DNA of 64,000 bases from Arthrobacter oryzae (GCF_003634095.1 NZ_RBIR01000002.1:248001-312000), one strand, 5' to 3'; numbered from the stretch's first letter, positions 16,826-26,172 are shown. Numbers and translations are program-made. The notes: generated by a model from the sequence alone, not told the origin.

Positions 16826-17839
16826 TCAGCCTCCCGAGCGTTCGCGCACGAATCCTGCCAGGAGATCCGGCCCGTCGCGCAGCACCAGTTCACGGAACAG
16901 CCGGACGGGGTCGGGCTCGGCGTCGGCCCCGCCGCGGCGCTCCCGCCATGCGAGGCCGATCTCGCGGTACGCCAAGGCCGAATCCAGGGGAATCTCCACC
17001 CACCCCGGACCGCCGCCGTCGGCTCCGGCGCCCGGGGACGGGCGGTTGCTGTCTGGTGCGGCTCTGCCGGGTGCGGAACCGCCGGGCGGCAGGATGCTGA
17101 CACCCAGGCCGGCCGAGACGAGCCCGCGGACGGTATGCGAGTCCTGGCTCTCGAAGGCAATGCGCGGGCGGAAACCGGCCTCCCGGAACAGCGCATCGGT
17201 CAGCGAGCGCATGCCGTAGCCGGGCCCCATCGCGACGAACGGCTCATGCCGGATATCGGCAACCCGGGCCCGGGGACGGCCGGCGAGAGGATGCCGGTGA
17301 TGCACCACCAGGCGGAGCGGTTCCCGGTACAGCGCGGCCGAAGCGATGGTCCTCCCGGGGGTGGCGACAGGTGCCGTTAGTGCCAGGTCCGCGGAGCCGG
17401 CGGCGAGTTCGGCGAGACAGCCGTCCCGGGCCCCCTGGCTGAGGTCGAAGGCCGTCTGCGGATGCCGGCTACGGAACGCGCTGATGAGCAGCGGCAGCAT
17501 CGCCTCGCCGAAGGTGTGCTGGAACGACACGGCGATCCGGCCGCGGACCACTTCCGATTCGTGCCTGACACCATCCAGACCCCGCTGGAATTCGGCCAGG
17601 GCGGCTTCCACGTGAGGCAGGAGCGTCTTCGCCGCAGGAGTCAGCCGCACGCCGCGGCCGTCGCGGATCAACAGCTCAGTCCCGACGATGGCGCTGGCAC
17701 GCGCGACCGCCCTGCTCACGGTCGACTGCGGCAGGCCCAGGAGCTCGGCCGTCTCGGTAATGTGCTCAGTCCGTCCGAGTTCTGCCAAGAGCGGCAGGAG
17801 GGGCAGCAACTGCACCAGCTGTTTGTGTTCGACGTCCAT
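16826..17839 (-). CDS. LysR-family transcriptional regulator
   Basis: 337-aa LTTR. An N-terminal winged helix-turn-helix (about residues 15-75) contains 'ITETAELLGLPQSTVSRAVARAS', followed by the periplasmic-binding-like effector domain ('VVRGRIAVSFQHTFGEAMLP', 'LRLVVHHRHPLAGR'). An unusual Gly/Ala/Pro/Ser-rich loop of about 28 residues interrupts the effector domain after 'GLGVSILPPGG'. It is divergent from an MFS gene 92 bases away, the usual regulator-target arrangement, as in E. coli YnfL/YnfM. Confidence 0.92.
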   Translation of the reverse strand: MDVEHKQLVQLLPLLPLLAELGRTEHITETAELLGLPQSTVSRAVARASAIVGTELLIRDGRGVRLTPAAKTLLPHVEAALAEFQRGLDGVRHESEVVRGRIAVSFQHTFGEAMLPLLISAFRSRHPQTAFDLSQGARDGCLAELAAGSADLALTAPVATPGRTIASAALYREPLRLVVHHRHPLAGRPRARVADIRHEPFVAMGPGYGMRSLTDALFREAGFRPRIAFESQDSHTVRGLVSAGLGVSILPPGGSAPGRAAPDSNRPSPGAGADGGGPGWVEIPLDSALAYREIGLAWRERRGGADAEPDPVRLFRELVLRDGPDLLAGFVRERSGG

Positions 17840-17919
17840 AGGCCCGAATCTCCCACTGTTCCATATTTGCTATTTATCCTATGGAAATCATGCATTGGAA
17901 GCATCCCTCGGGCAGGTTC

Positions 17920-17925
17920 TACGCT
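17920..17925 (+). promoter_or_regulatory. -10 box of MFS gene (TACGCT, 6 nt before ATG)
   Basis: TACGCT-N6-ATG supports ATG 17932 as the true start and a leaderless mRNA. The LysR operator would be expected in 17840-17919, where CCATA...TATGG half sites are visible around 17860-17883. Confidence 0.5.
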
Positions 17926-17931
17926 GAAGGC

Positions 17932-19257
17932 ATGCCGCGCCTATCCATCTCCCCCGCCCCCGGCCCCGGTTTTGGGACTGATCCCGGCCCCGGTTTAGGG
18001 GCTGGTCCGGGGGCCACGCCGGACGTGTGGGCCGGCCACCCGAAGGGTTCCGAGGCATACCGGCGTATTCTCGCCGGGCTCGCCTTTGCCGGCGTTGCGA
18101 CCTTCGCTCAGCTCTACTCGACGCAGGCGGTGCTTCCCATTCTGGCGGCGGATCTGCACGTCTCGGCCGCTGAGGCCGCGCTGACGATCTCCCTGGCGAC
18201 CGTGGGCTTGGCCCTAACCGTTCTCCCGTGGTCCTTCCTGGCCGACAGGATCGGCCGTGTCCGGGCGATGATGTGGGGCATCTCCGCGGCGACCGTCCTG
18301 GGCCTGCTGGTTCCCCTGGCCCCGAGCTTCCCCGTGCTGCTCGGTCTGCGTTTGCTGGAGGGCATGGCCCTGGGCGGCATCCCGGCCATCGCGATCGCCT
18401 ATCTCAACGAAGAGGTCAACAAGGCCCACGCCGCGCTCGCCGCGGGAAGCTACGTTGCCGGAACCACCTTGGGAGGCCTGGCGGGCCGGCTGGTCGCCGG
18501 ACCGGCCGGCGAATTGTGGGGATGGCGGGCCGCGGCCCTGGCCGTCTCCGTCCTGGCCACCGCCGCGGCCGTCGTGTTCCTCCTGCTTGTGCCGCGGGCG
18601 CGGGGGTTCACGGCGGCGGCCGCGGGCGGCTTCCGTGGTGCCCTGCGTACGTTGTCCGGCCATGCCCGCAACCCCCGGCTGCTGGCGCTCTACGTCCAGG
18701 CGTTCCTGCTCATGGGCGGCTTTGTAGCCGTCTACAACTACCTCGGGTTCCGGCTGTCCGGGCAGCCGTTCAGCCTGCCGGCGACGGCGATCAGCCTGAT
18801 CTTCCTGGCCTACCTCTCCGGAACCGTTTCGGCGCGCTGGGCGGCGGGACTGACCATGCGCTTCGGCCGGCGCACCGTCCTGATGGCCGGGACCGGGCTG
18901 ATGGCGACAGGGCTGGCGATGACGCTCACGCAACTGCTGGTTCTGATCCTGCTGGGATTGCTGCTGTTCACCGGCGGCTTTTTCGCGGCGCACAGCATTG
19001 GTTCGGGCTGGACCGGACTGATCGCCACGACGGGCCGGGCGCAGGCCGCCTCGCTGTACAACCTCGCGTACTACCTCGGCTCCAGCGTCCTTGGCTGGGC
19101 CGGCGGCCTGGTCTTCCAGGGCCTGGGCTGGACGGCCCTTGCCCTGACGGTCATTGCTCTGGCCGGCACGACGGCGGTCATCACCGCCGTCGCGCATCCC
19201 GCATCGGCGCCCGCAGCCGGGGCCGCCCCCGGCACCACGGCAGGCACGTCCCGGTAG
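17932..19257 (+). CDS. MFS transporter, YnfM-like
   Basis: 441-aa 12-helix major facilitator. After a Pro/Gly-rich cytoplasmic N-terminus of about 45 residues comes 'ATFAQLYSTQAVLPILAADL', then the motif-A loop 'SFLADRIGRVRAM', and 'GLRLLEGMALGGIPAIAIAYLNEEV', all matching the YnfM/CynX type of drug-H+ antiporter. Substrate unknown, with efflux most likely. Divergent from a LysR gene. ATG 17932 is chosen over 17881 and 17890 because of the TACGCT box. Confidence 0.88.
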   Translation: MPRLSISPAPGPGFGTDPGPGLGAGPGATPDVWAGHPKGSEAYRRILAGLAFAGVATFAQLYSTQAVLPILAADLHVSAAEAALTISLATVGLALTVLPWSFLADRIGRVRAMMWGISAATVLGLLVPLAPSFPVLLGLRLLEGMALGGIPAIAIAYLNEEVNKAHAALAAGSYVAGTTLGGLAGRLVAGPAGELWGWRAAALAVSVLATAAAVVFLLLVPRARGFTAAAAGGFRGALRTLSGHARNPRLLALYVQAFLLMGGFVAVYNYLGFRLSGQPFSLPATAISLIFLAYLSGTVSARWAAGLTMRFGRRTVLMAGTGLMATGLAMTLTQLLVLILLGLLLFTGGFFAAHSIGSGWTGLIATTGRAQAASLYNLAYYLGSSVLGWAGGLVFQGLGWTALALTVIALAGTTAVITAVAHPASAPAAGAAPGTTAGTSR

Positions 19258-19317
19258 GCGCCGGCGCGGCGGGGCACGCAGCCGCGTCCCGGCAACCGCG
19301 TCCCGGCAGGCGCCGAG

Positions 19318-20481
19318 CTACCGGGTGGCCTCGATCGCCTGCACCAGATCGGCCACAATATCGGCCGGGTCCTCCAACCCCACCGAGATCCGCAGCAGGC
19401 TCGCATGCGGCTTGGCGGAAGCCTCGACAGGACGGTGGGTAAGCCCGGCCGGGTGCTGGATGAGCGTGTCGATCCCTCCCAGGGAGACGGCGTGCGTGAT
19501 CATGCCGACGGCGGCCGGGATGCGTTCGGCGTGCTCGGCGCTGGCGAGTTCGAAGGCCATGAGCGATCCCGGGCCGGACATCTGCGTGCCGATGAGGCTC
19601 TGCGGGTCGCATTCTGCCAGCCCCGGGTAGTAGACGCGCTTGACAAGCCCGTGCCCGGACAACGCCACTGCGACCTTCTCGGCGCTGGTCTGCTGGGCAC
19701 GCACCCGGACGGGGAGAGTTGCCAGCCCGCGGTGGAGCAGATACGCCGGCCACGGGGTCAGGATTCCACCGGTTACGGCGCGGATCTGGCGCAGGCGCAC
19801 CGCCCATTCAGGGGCCGCGCCCACCACGCCGCCCATGGCGTCGCCGTGGCCGCCCAGGAACTTCGTGGCGCTGTGCAGGACCATGGCGGCACCATGCTTG
19901 AAGGGCTGCTGGAGCACCGGGCTGGCAAACGTGTTATCGACCAGAAGCGGCACGCCGTCGGCGGCGGCTGCCACCCCGGCGATGTCAACGAGTTCGAGGG
20001 TCGGGTTGGCCGGCGTCTCCAGGATCACCAGGCCCGTGTCCGGCCGGAGGGCGCCCCGGACGCCCTCCGGCGTCGTGAAGGTGACCTCGTTGCCGAGGAC
20101 CCCGGAGGCAAGCAGGTAATCGCTGCCGCCGTAGAGGGGCCGCACGGCCACCACATGCTTCTTGCCCGCCGCCACCACCGCGAGGAGCACCGCGCTCAGC
20201 GCCGCCATGCCGGTGGCAAAGGCAACCGCCTCGGGGGTACCTTCCAGGACGGAGACACCCTCCTCGAAGCGTGCCACGGTGGGGTTCCACAACCGCTGGT
20301 AGACAGTGCTCTGACCCTCCATATGTGACCCGCCGGTGGCCATATGCTCGTAGGCCAGGCCGCCGTCGTGCACGGAAGGCAGGGGCGCCGTCGTGGACAA
20401 GTCAATGGGCACCGCGTGCACCCCCAGTTCGGTTAGCCCGTCCCGGCCTGCGTGTACCGCCAGTGAATCTTGAGAAAGCAC
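19318..20481 (-). CDS. Trans-sulfuration (Cys/Met metabolism) PLP enzyme
   Basis: 387-aa cystathionine gamma-synthase/lyase or methionine gamma-lyase family member. PLP binding is shown by 'SATKFLGGHGDAMGG' with Schiff-base Lys207, 'ETPANPTLELVDI' and 'LVDNTFASPVLQQP', and the C-terminal 'HAVSLGGIDTLIQHPA'. Distinguishing synthase from lyase needs residues not resolvable by eye. Start is GTG 20481 with AGGAG 6 bases upstream. It is divergent from an Lrp-type regulator, a typical pairing for amino-acid catabolism, so a lyase role in Met/Cys degradation is plausible. Confidence 0.9.
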   Translation of the reverse strand: MLSQDSLAVHAGRDGLTELGVHAVPIDLSTTAPLPSVHDGGLAYEHMATGGSHMEGQSTVYQRLWNPTVARFEEGVSVLEGTPEAVAFATGMAALSAVLLAVVAAGKKHVVAVRPLYGGSDYLLASGVLGNEVTFTTPEGVRGALRPDTGLVILETPANPTLELVDIAGVAAAADGVPLLVDNTFASPVLQQPFKHGAAMVLHSATKFLGGHGDAMGGVVGAAPEWAVRLRQIRAVTGGILTPWPAYLLHRGLATLPVRVRAQQTSAEKVAVALSGHGLVKRVYYPGLAECDPQSLIGTQMSGPGSLMAFELASAEHAERIPAAVGMITHAVSLGGIDTLIQHPAGLTHRPVEASAKPHASLLRISVGLEDPADIVADLVQAIEATR

Positions 20482-20493
20482 CCTAACTCCTTA

Positions 20494-20503
20494 CGAATAT
20501 TCG
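20494..20503. promoter_or_regulatory. Palindrome in AT-rich divergent promoter region
   Basis: CGAATATTCG within the AT-rich 20482-20600 gap between the PLP enzyme and the Lrp gene. The low G+C and short palindromes fit an Lrp-type operator. Candidate only. Confidence 0.35.
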
Positions 20504-20614
20504 CCTTTGAATTCCGCAAGTATCTGGCAATAATTCGAGGTTTTATAGGGGTTCTGAATGGAACTGTCGGAAATTGCCGTTTATGATGAACTCACAACAC
20601 CACAAGGAGGATCC

Positions 20615-21112
20615 GTGAGCAGCAGTGCGAAGAATGTTCGGCCGGGAACCAGCGAGCCGCTGGACGCGATCGACGAGCGCCTGCTCGCTGCCCTCGTTGC
20701 GGATGCCCGGATCTCGAACAAGCAGCTGGCGGAGCTCGTGGGCATCGCGCCGTCCACGGCGCTGATGCGCACCCGTGCCCTGTCGGAGCGCGGCATCATC
20801 GAGGGCTTCGAGGCCAACCTGAGCCTGTCCGCGATCGGGCGCTCGGTCCAGGCCCTCATCGCCGTCCGGCTCCGCGCCCACGACCGCGAGCAGATCGACC
20901 GCTTTACCGCCCGGGTCCCGAAACTGCCGGCCGTGCTCTCGACCTTCCACACGTCCGGATCGGTGGACTACCTGCTGCACATCGCCGTGGCAACCACCGA
21001 GGACCTCCGCGACTGGGTACTGGACAATCTGGCGACCGACCCTGTGGTGGGCCATACCGAAACCACGCTGGTCTTCGACCACATCCAGGGCAACCACGGC
21101 CCGCTGCCCTAA
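20615..21112 (+). CDS. Lrp/AsnC-family transcriptional regulator
   Basis: 165-aa feast/famine regulator. An N-terminal HTH ('DAIDERLLAALVADARISNKQLAEL', 'APSTALMRTRALSERG') is followed by the RAM ligand domain ('GSVDYLLHIAVAT'). GTG 20615 is fixed by AGGAGG 4-5 bases upstream. An in-frame ATG at 20558 lacks a site. It probably controls the divergent trans-sulfuration enzyme and itself. Confidence 0.92.
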   Translation: MSSSAKNVRPGTSEPLDAIDERLLAALVADARISNKQLAELVGIAPSTALMRTRALSERGIIEGFEANLSLSAIGRSVQALIAVRLRAHDREQIDRFTARVPKLPAVLSTFHTSGSVDYLLHIAVATTEDLRDWVLDNLATDPVVGHTETTLVFDHIQGNHGPLP

Positions 21113-21164
21113 CGGTTCCCGGGAACGCGCCGGCACTGAAGGCGCCCAAGGCGCTTTGGCCGGC

Positions 21165-22406
21165 CTAGGCGCGTGGGCGCAGCGCGGCCCTCAGCGTGAT
21201 GACCGCCAGGGTTAGCGCCGCGGCGGCGCACACCGTGACGAAGCCGGCGACGGCGGTCTGCAGCCCCACCATGCCGGCCGCAAGCCCCAGCCCGATCACC
21301 GGAAACGCGCTGCCGAGATACGTGATGACGTAGACGGTGCTGATGATCTGGGCGTGCCGGGCGGCCTCCACTTTGCCGGCCACTTCGTTGAAGACGGTCC
21401 GGAAGGCCACGCCCTGGCCGACGCCGGCAGCGATGCTGGCCAGGATCAGCAGCCACGGGCTGCTCCAGGCGGCGGCAGCGGCGATCAGCAGGACGGAGAC
21501 GCCCAGGACCGCCAGGCCGGCCGGCACTGCGAACCGTCCCCGGATGGCCAACAGCTGGCTCAGGGCCGAAGATCCCAGCGTCAGTCCGGCCAGGAGGCCG
21601 ATCAGCGGCCGTGAATCGGCGTGCACAATCTGGGCAAAATAGCCGGGCGCGAGCGAGAGGCAGAAGCCGAAGACGGTGAAGCTCAGGAATCCCACGGACG
21701 AGGCCAGCCAGAAGGCGCCGCGCGCGTCAGACGAGATCGAGGGCCGCCGGGGCGCCAGAACGCGCAGCGGCTGGGGGCCGGCCTGCAGGGTGATCGCGGG
21801 CCGCGCCTTGAGCAGGTAGAGAGGAACCAGCACGGCGGCGAGGACGACGGAGTGCACGAAGTACGGCGTCGAGGTCGGCCCGGGCAGGAGGGAGAGCATT
21901 CCGCCGATCGCAGGGCCGGCGGCGACGCCCCCGGCCGAGGCCAGGAGCGTGAACCGGGACGCCCACTCCGGCCGGCTGGGCAGGAGTTCGCGCAAGGCTG
22001 CCGAACTGGCGCCGGTGGCCAGCGCCACGGCCACGCCCTGCAGCGCGCGCCCGGCGGAGAGTGCCGCGAGGCTGCCGGCGGTGGCGAAGACGAAGCCGCC
22101 GACCAGGCCCACCAGGACCGCGAGCACCAGGGCGGCGCGGCGTCCGATGTGGTCGGACCAGTGACCGGCCAGGACCAGGGTGGCCACGAGAGCCAGGACA
22201 TAGGCCGAGAACGCCACCGTGACATCGAGCGCCGTGATGCCGAGTTTCGCCTGCAGCAGCGGGTACAGCGGCGTCGCAAGGTTTGCGCCGACGAGCAGCG
22301 TGAAGATCACGACTCCGGCCATCACGAGCCGTGCGGTGGTGGAAGCGTCCCAGCCCCAGCGGTCAGCTGTGGCCGGGCGCATGCGGAGTTCGCTGAAGAC
22401 TGTCAT
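21165..22406 (-). CDS. MFS transporter
   Basis: 413-aa 12-helix major facilitator. 'VVIFTLLVGANLATPLYPLL' begins helix 1, motif A is 'GHWSDHIGRRAALVL', and 'SAGRALQGVAVALATGASSAAL' resembles antiporter motif C/helix 4-5. Likely a drug or metabolite exporter, substrate unknown. ATG 22406 has AAGGG 7 bases upstream. Upstream frame extension is non-homologous. It is divergent from a second Lrp/AsnC gene and convergent with the first. Confidence 0.88.
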   Translation of the reverse strand: MTVFSELRMRPATADRWGWDASTTARLVMAGVVIFTLLVGANLATPLYPLLQAKLGITALDVTVAFSAYVLALVATLVLAGHWSDHIGRRAALVLAVLVGLVGGFVFATAGSLAALSAGRALQGVAVALATGASSAALRELLPSRPEWASRFTLLASAGGVAAGPAIGGMLSLLPGPTSTPYFVHSVVLAAVLVPLYLLKARPAITLQAGPQPLRVLAPRRPSISSDARGAFWLASSVGFLSFTVFGFCLSLAPGYFAQIVHADSRPLIGLLAGLTLGSSALSQLLAIRGRFAVPAGLAVLGVSVLLIAAAAAWSSPWLLILASIAAGVGQGVAFRTVFNEVAGKVEAARHAQIISTVYVITYLGSAFPVIGLGLAAGMVGLQTAVAGFVTVCAAAALTLAVITLRAALRPRA

Positions 22407-22581
22407 GGCCGCGCCCTTGCAAAGTGCAGGCCAGGCTTTCCCTGTTGTGGAGGAAACGCCCGGCCCGGTCGAAAGTTGATATCTCCACAATGCAATACCA
22501 ATGATCCCGATGACTAAGTTATGTGCCAAAATTGAGCAAAACAGTCATTCTCTGGCTGTATCAGTGAACGGGAGTGACGAT

Positions 22582-23121
22582 TTGAACAGTCTGGACCCCA
22601 CGGACCTCAAGATCCTGCTGGAGCTGATCCGGGATCCGCGGATCCAGATCGGCGAGCTCAGCGATTCCCTGGGCATCGCACGGAATACCGCCCAGTCGCG
22701 GGTGCGGCGCATGCTCCGCTCGGGCATACTGCACGACGGCGGGCGTGAGATCGATCTGGAGGCGGTCGGCTACGACGTCGTCGCGTTCGTGACGATCGAG
22801 GTCAACCACCGGGAGCTCGACGGCGTGGTGGGTGCCCTCAGGCTGATCGCCCAGGTCTTGGAGGTCCACGAAATCTCCGGACGCGGGGACGTCTGGTGCC
22901 GGGTAGTGGCGACGGATACCCATAATCTGCAGGCCGCTCTCCGGTCCATTCTTCGGATCAAGGGCGTGATCCGCACGGAAACCGTTCTGGCCCTGCACAC
23001 CCATATCCCTTACCGCACCGAGCCTCTGATCAGCAGGCTCGCCCAGGGCAACGCACTCGCCCCCGGCCGGCCGGCGTCGCGCCGGGCCGCTTCCGCCGAA
23101 CAACAGGCAAACACTGGATAA
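22582..23121 (+). CDS. Lrp/AsnC-family transcriptional regulator
   Basis: 179-aa regulator, with the HTH in 'LDPTDLKILLELIRDPRIQ' and 'GIARNTAQSRVRRMLRSG', and a RAM-type ligand domain ('LEVHEISGRGDVWCRVVATD'). The start is uncertain. TTG 22582 has GGGAG 7 bases upstream and gives the usual short N-terminus, while GTG 22564 and ATG 22501 are in-frame alternatives without a site. Divergent from the MFS gene, which it probably controls. Its stop codon overlaps the putative -10 box of corA. Confidence 0.85.
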   Translation: MNSLDPTDLKILLELIRDPRIQIGELSDSLGIARNTAQSRVRRMLRSGILHDGGREIDLEAVGYDVVAFVTIEVNHRELDGVVGALRLIAQVLEVHEISGRGDVWCRVVATDTHNLQAALRSILRIKGVIRTETVLALHTHIPYRTEPLISRLAQGNALAPGRPASRRAASAEQQANTG

Positions 23122-23122
23122 T
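23117..23122 (+). promoter_or_regulatory. -10 box of corA (GATAAT, 6 nt before GTG)
   Basis: GATAAT-N6-GTG, overlapping the TAA stop of the upstream Lrp gene. Confidence 0.45.
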
Positions 23123-23128
23123 GTTTCG

Positions 23129-24124
23129 GTGACTATCATCGACAACGCCGTCTACGTGGATGGCAAACGCAGCGCCGAGCCGCGGAACCTCGAGCAGACC
23201 TTCGAGACCTTGGCCGAGCACGGCGGCATGGCCTGGATTGGCCTGTACCGGCCCACGCCGGACGAAATGGCCGCCGTCGCAGCGGAATTCGGACTGCACC
23301 GTCTGGCGGTGGAGGACGCGATCTCGGCCCATCAGCGCCCCAAACTGGAACGCTACGACGACAACCTGTTTACGGTGCTCCGTCCTGCCCGGTATCTGGA
23401 TGAGACCGAGACCGTGGAGTTCGGCGAACTGCACGTTTTCACGGGCCGGAACTTCGTGGTCACGGTCAGGCACGCCGAGACGAAGGTGGTGGGCCAGGTC
23501 CGGCGCCGGCTGGAGAGCCGCCCGGACTTGCTGTGCCACGGCCCCGAGGCCGTCCTGTATGCACTCATGGACCAGGTGGTCGATGACTACGGGCCTGTGG
23601 TGGCCGGGCTGGAAAACGACATCGACGAGATCGAGGACCAGCTCTTCAGCGGCGACCCGCTGGTGTCCCGGCGCATTTACGAACTCGCCCGCGAGGTCAT
23701 CCATTTCCAGCGCGCCATTCATCCGCTGCCGGCCATGATGCACCAGCTCCGCCGCGGCTTCGAAAAGTACATGGTGAACACCGAACTGCAGCACAGCCTC
23801 CGCGACGTCGAGGACCACGTGGAGCGGCTGATTTCCCGCGCCGATTCCTTCCGGGACCTCTTGCAGAACGCGCTCACCCTGGACGGAACCCTGACCGCCA
23901 ACCGCCAGAACGAGGCCAGCGCGGAACAAAACGAACAGGTCAAGAAGATCTCGTCCTGGGCCGCGATCTTCTTCGCCCCGACGTTCGTGGCCGGGCTCTA
24001 CGGCATGAACTTCGACGTCATGCCCGAGCTGCACTGGCCCCTGGGCTACCCGATGGCAGTCGCGCTCATGGCCGGGACGGCGGCGCTCATGTACGCAATC
24101 TTCAAGAAGAAGGGCTGGCTCTAG
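23129..24124 (+). CDS. corA: CorA-family magnesium/cobalt transporter
   Basis: 331-aa divalent cation channel. A large cytoplasmic N-terminal domain ends in the coiled pore helix and two C-terminal membrane segments (about 270-290 and 300-322). The selectivity motif GMN is at residues 292-294 ('GLYGMNFDVMPELHWPLGYP'), and the basic tail KKKGW follows. It acts as a homopentamer admitting Mg2+. No RBS precedes GTG 23129. The gap to the Lrp gene is 7 bases. Confidence 0.93.
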   Translation: MTIIDNAVYVDGKRSAEPRNLEQTFETLAEHGGMAWIGLYRPTPDEMAAVAAEFGLHRLAVEDAISAHQRPKLERYDDNLFTVLRPARYLDETETVEFGELHVFTGRNFVVTVRHAETKVVGQVRRRLESRPDLLCHGPEAVLYALMDQVVDDYGPVVAGLENDIDEIEDQLFSGDPLVSRRIYELAREVIHFQRAIHPLPAMMHQLRRGFEKYMVNTELQHSLRDVEDHVERLISRADSFRDLLQNALTLDGTLTANRQNEASAEQNEQVKKISSWAAIFFAPTFVAGLYGMNFDVMPELHWPLGYPMAVALMAGTAALMYAIFKKKGWL

Positions 24125-24218
24125 CGGGCGCCGGTCCGGTCGCCGGGCCGGGCGGCGGAGCACAGACACCGGCACCGGAGGCTGACCCGCAGCCGCCGGG
24201 CCGTGGCCCTTCGGTGCA

Positions 24219-24542
24219 CTAACCGGAGGAGCGACGGTTCCGGGCCAGGGCCACAAGCCGGCGGAAGGCCAGCACAAAGATGACCTCAATGAGCACCATG
24301 AGCCCGAGCAAGAGCCACTTCCCGCTGCCGATGAAGACGATAGCCCCCGTGAGGACGAGAATGCTGCCGAGCGCCAGGGAATAGACGGCAAATCCGAAGG
24401 CGACGCGCGCGCTGCGGACACCGGTCCGGAAACCAAAGCCTTGGGGTTCCCCTCCCGGGTAGCCGGCAACGCGGTCCGGGCCGGCGGGCTTGAGCCGGTC
24501 GAACTCCTCCCACGGGTCGCGGTCCTGCTGCTGGTCGGTCAT
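24219..24542 (-). CDS. Small two-helix membrane protein
   Basis: 107 aa. A hydrophilic N-terminal half starts 'MTDQQQDRDPWEEFDRLKP', followed by two membrane segments (about 52-72 and 74-94) and a basic C-terminus 'ARNRRSSG'. I recognise no family. ATG 24542 carries GATAAT exactly 6 bases upstream. It lies between corA (convergent) and the ABC-F gene on the same strand, 37 bases downstream of the ABC-F stop. Confidence 0.7.
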   Translation of the reverse strand: MTDQQQDRDPWEEFDRLKPAGPDRVAGYPGGEPQGFGFRTGVRSARVAFGFAVYSLALGSILVLTGAIVFIGSGKWLLLGLMVLIEVIFVLAFRRLVALARNRRSSG

Positions 24543-24548
24543 GCTCCC

Positions 24549-24554
24549 ATTATC
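24549..24554 (-). promoter_or_regulatory. -10 box of small membrane protein gene (GATAAT, 6 nt before ATG)
   Basis: GATAAT-GGGAGC-ATG. The GGGAG in the spacer is too close to the ATG to act as a Shine-Dalgarno site. Confidence 0.45.
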
Positions 24555-24579
24555 CCGCGGACCCGCAACGCCACGCCCA

Positions 24580-26172
24580 TCAGGCGGCGCGGACGTCAAT
24601 CTCTCCGGGTTCGGAGCCTTCGCTGCCGAAGACCAGTTTCCGGTTGGCGATCTTCTCGGTGAAGAAGCGGTCGTGGCTGACCACCACCACGGCCCCGGGG
24701 AAGTGGAGCAGTGCCCGCTCCATCACCTGGGTGCTGGACATGTCCAGGTGGTTGGTGGGTTCGTCCAGAAGCAGCACCGAGGCCCCAGACAGCAGGCACT
24801 GAGCCATGGCGACGCGTGCCTTCTGCCCGCCGGAGAGGTTCCCGATCTTCTGTTTGAGGTCGGCCTCGGAGAACTGGAACATGGCGAGGAACCTGTTGAC
24901 GGACTTCTTCGTGGCGCTGAAGGCCAGGCTGTCCGGCAGAGCATTGACCGCGTGCGAAACGGTGTCGGCGTCGTCGAGTTCTTCCAGCATTTTGTTGTAC
25001 GAAACAAAACCCGGGCCCTTGGCCCAGACCACCTGGCCGGAATCCGCCGACTCCTCGCCGGTAAGGACTTTCAGCAGGGTGGACTTGCCGCTGCCGTTGG
25101 AACCCAGCACCACAATCCTGTTGCCGCGGCGGATCTCAAAGTCCAGGTCCTCGAACAGCACCTTGTCACCGTAGGACTTGGCCAGTCCGTCCACCCGGCA
25201 CAGGACGTCCTTGACGTGGAGGCCGCCGTAGATCTCCGTGACGATCTGGTCAACAGGCCGGGGCGCACGCGCCTTCTTGATCTTGGCCAGCTGGTTCCCA
25301 AGCCCGCGGCTGGCAGCCTTGGCGGCCTCGCGGCGATCGGCGATGCCCTCGGCTTCGAAGGCCAGGAGCTCGGACTCGTGGACAAACTGAGCCTCAAGCG
25401 TCTTGAGCCGGAACTGTTTCTGGACAACGTATTCGGCGAAATTTCCCGGATACTCGTGCAGATGGAAGTTCTCCACTTCGATGATCCGGTTGACCACCGC
25501 ATCGAGGAATTTCCGGTCGTGCGAGACGATGATCGCGGCGCCGCGGTAGTCGCGGAACCAGCTTTCCAGCCATTCGACGCCGGCCACGTCGAGGTAGTTG
25601 GTGGGCTCGTCCAGGAGCAACACGTCCGGGCCCTCCAGCAGGATCTTGGCCAGGGCGGCGCGGTTGCGCCAGCCGCCGGAGAGTTCGTCGATGGCGCAGT
25701 TCCGGTGCGCCTCGCTGAACCCCAGCGTGGTCAGGACGGTGTCGATACGGCGCTTGTAGTCCCACCCGTCGAGACGGTCCATGTCCTCGAACAGCTCGGC
25801 CTGGCGGCGGATCAGCCGGTCCAGTTCGTCGCCGGCAGGGTCCGCGGCGATGGCGGCGTCGATGTCCGCCAGTTCGGCCTCGGCAGCCTTGATCTCGACG
25901 AACAGGCCGTCGAGCACCTCAAGGATTGCCGCCTGGCCGTCCAGGTCGGAGAACTGGGAGAAATACCCCACCTTGGTTCCCTGCTCCACGGTGACCGTCC
26001 CCGTGTCCGGGGCGACCTGGTCCAGGACCAGCCTGAGTATGGTCGTCTTCCCGGAGCCGTTCTTGCCGATCAAGCCGACCCGGTCCCCCGGTTCCAGGCG
26101 GAAGAAGGCCTCGCGCAGGATCTGGGCATTCTCGAAGCGGACCCCGACGTCGTGGAGCCGGATCAGGCTCAT
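24580..26172 (-). CDS. ABC-F family ATPase (translation factor / ribosome protection type)
   Basis: 530-aa soluble protein with two ABC ATPase domains and no membrane segments. The first has Walker A GKNGSGKTT, signature LSGGWRNRAALAK and Walker B 'VLLLDEPTNYLDV'. The second has GSNGSGKST, LSGGQKARVAMAQ and 'VLLLDEPTNHLD'. The interdomain linker (about 235-310) is charged and helical, as in EttA/Uup/YheS factors acting at the ribosomal E site. Whether it gives antibiotic protection cannot be told. Its ATG overlaps the YqeY stop by 4 bases (ATGA), so the pair is translationally coupled. Confidence 0.93.
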   Translation of the reverse strand: MSLIRLHDVGVRFENAQILREAFFRLEPGDRVGLIGKNGSGKTTILRLVLDQVAPDTGTVTVEQGTKVGYFSQFSDLDGQAAILEVLDGLFVEIKAAEAELADIDAAIAADPAGDELDRLIRRQAELFEDMDRLDGWDYKRRIDTVLTTLGFSEAHRNCAIDELSGGWRNRAALAKILLEGPDVLLLDEPTNYLDVAGVEWLESWFRDYRGAAIIVSHDRKFLDAVVNRIIEVENFHLHEYPGNFAEYVVQKQFRLKTLEAQFVHESELLAFEAEGIADRREAAKAASRGLGNQLAKIKKARAPRPVDQIVTEIYGGLHVKDVLCRVDGLAKSYGDKVLFEDLDFEIRRGNRIVVLGSNGSGKSTLLKVLTGEESADSGQVVWAKGPGFVSYNKMLEELDDADTVSHAVNALPDSLAFSATKKSVNRFLAMFQFSEADLKQKIGNLSGGQKARVAMAQCLLSGASVLLLDEPTNHLDMSSTQVMERALLHFPGAVVVVSHDRFFTEKIANRKLVFGSEGSEPGEIDVRAA

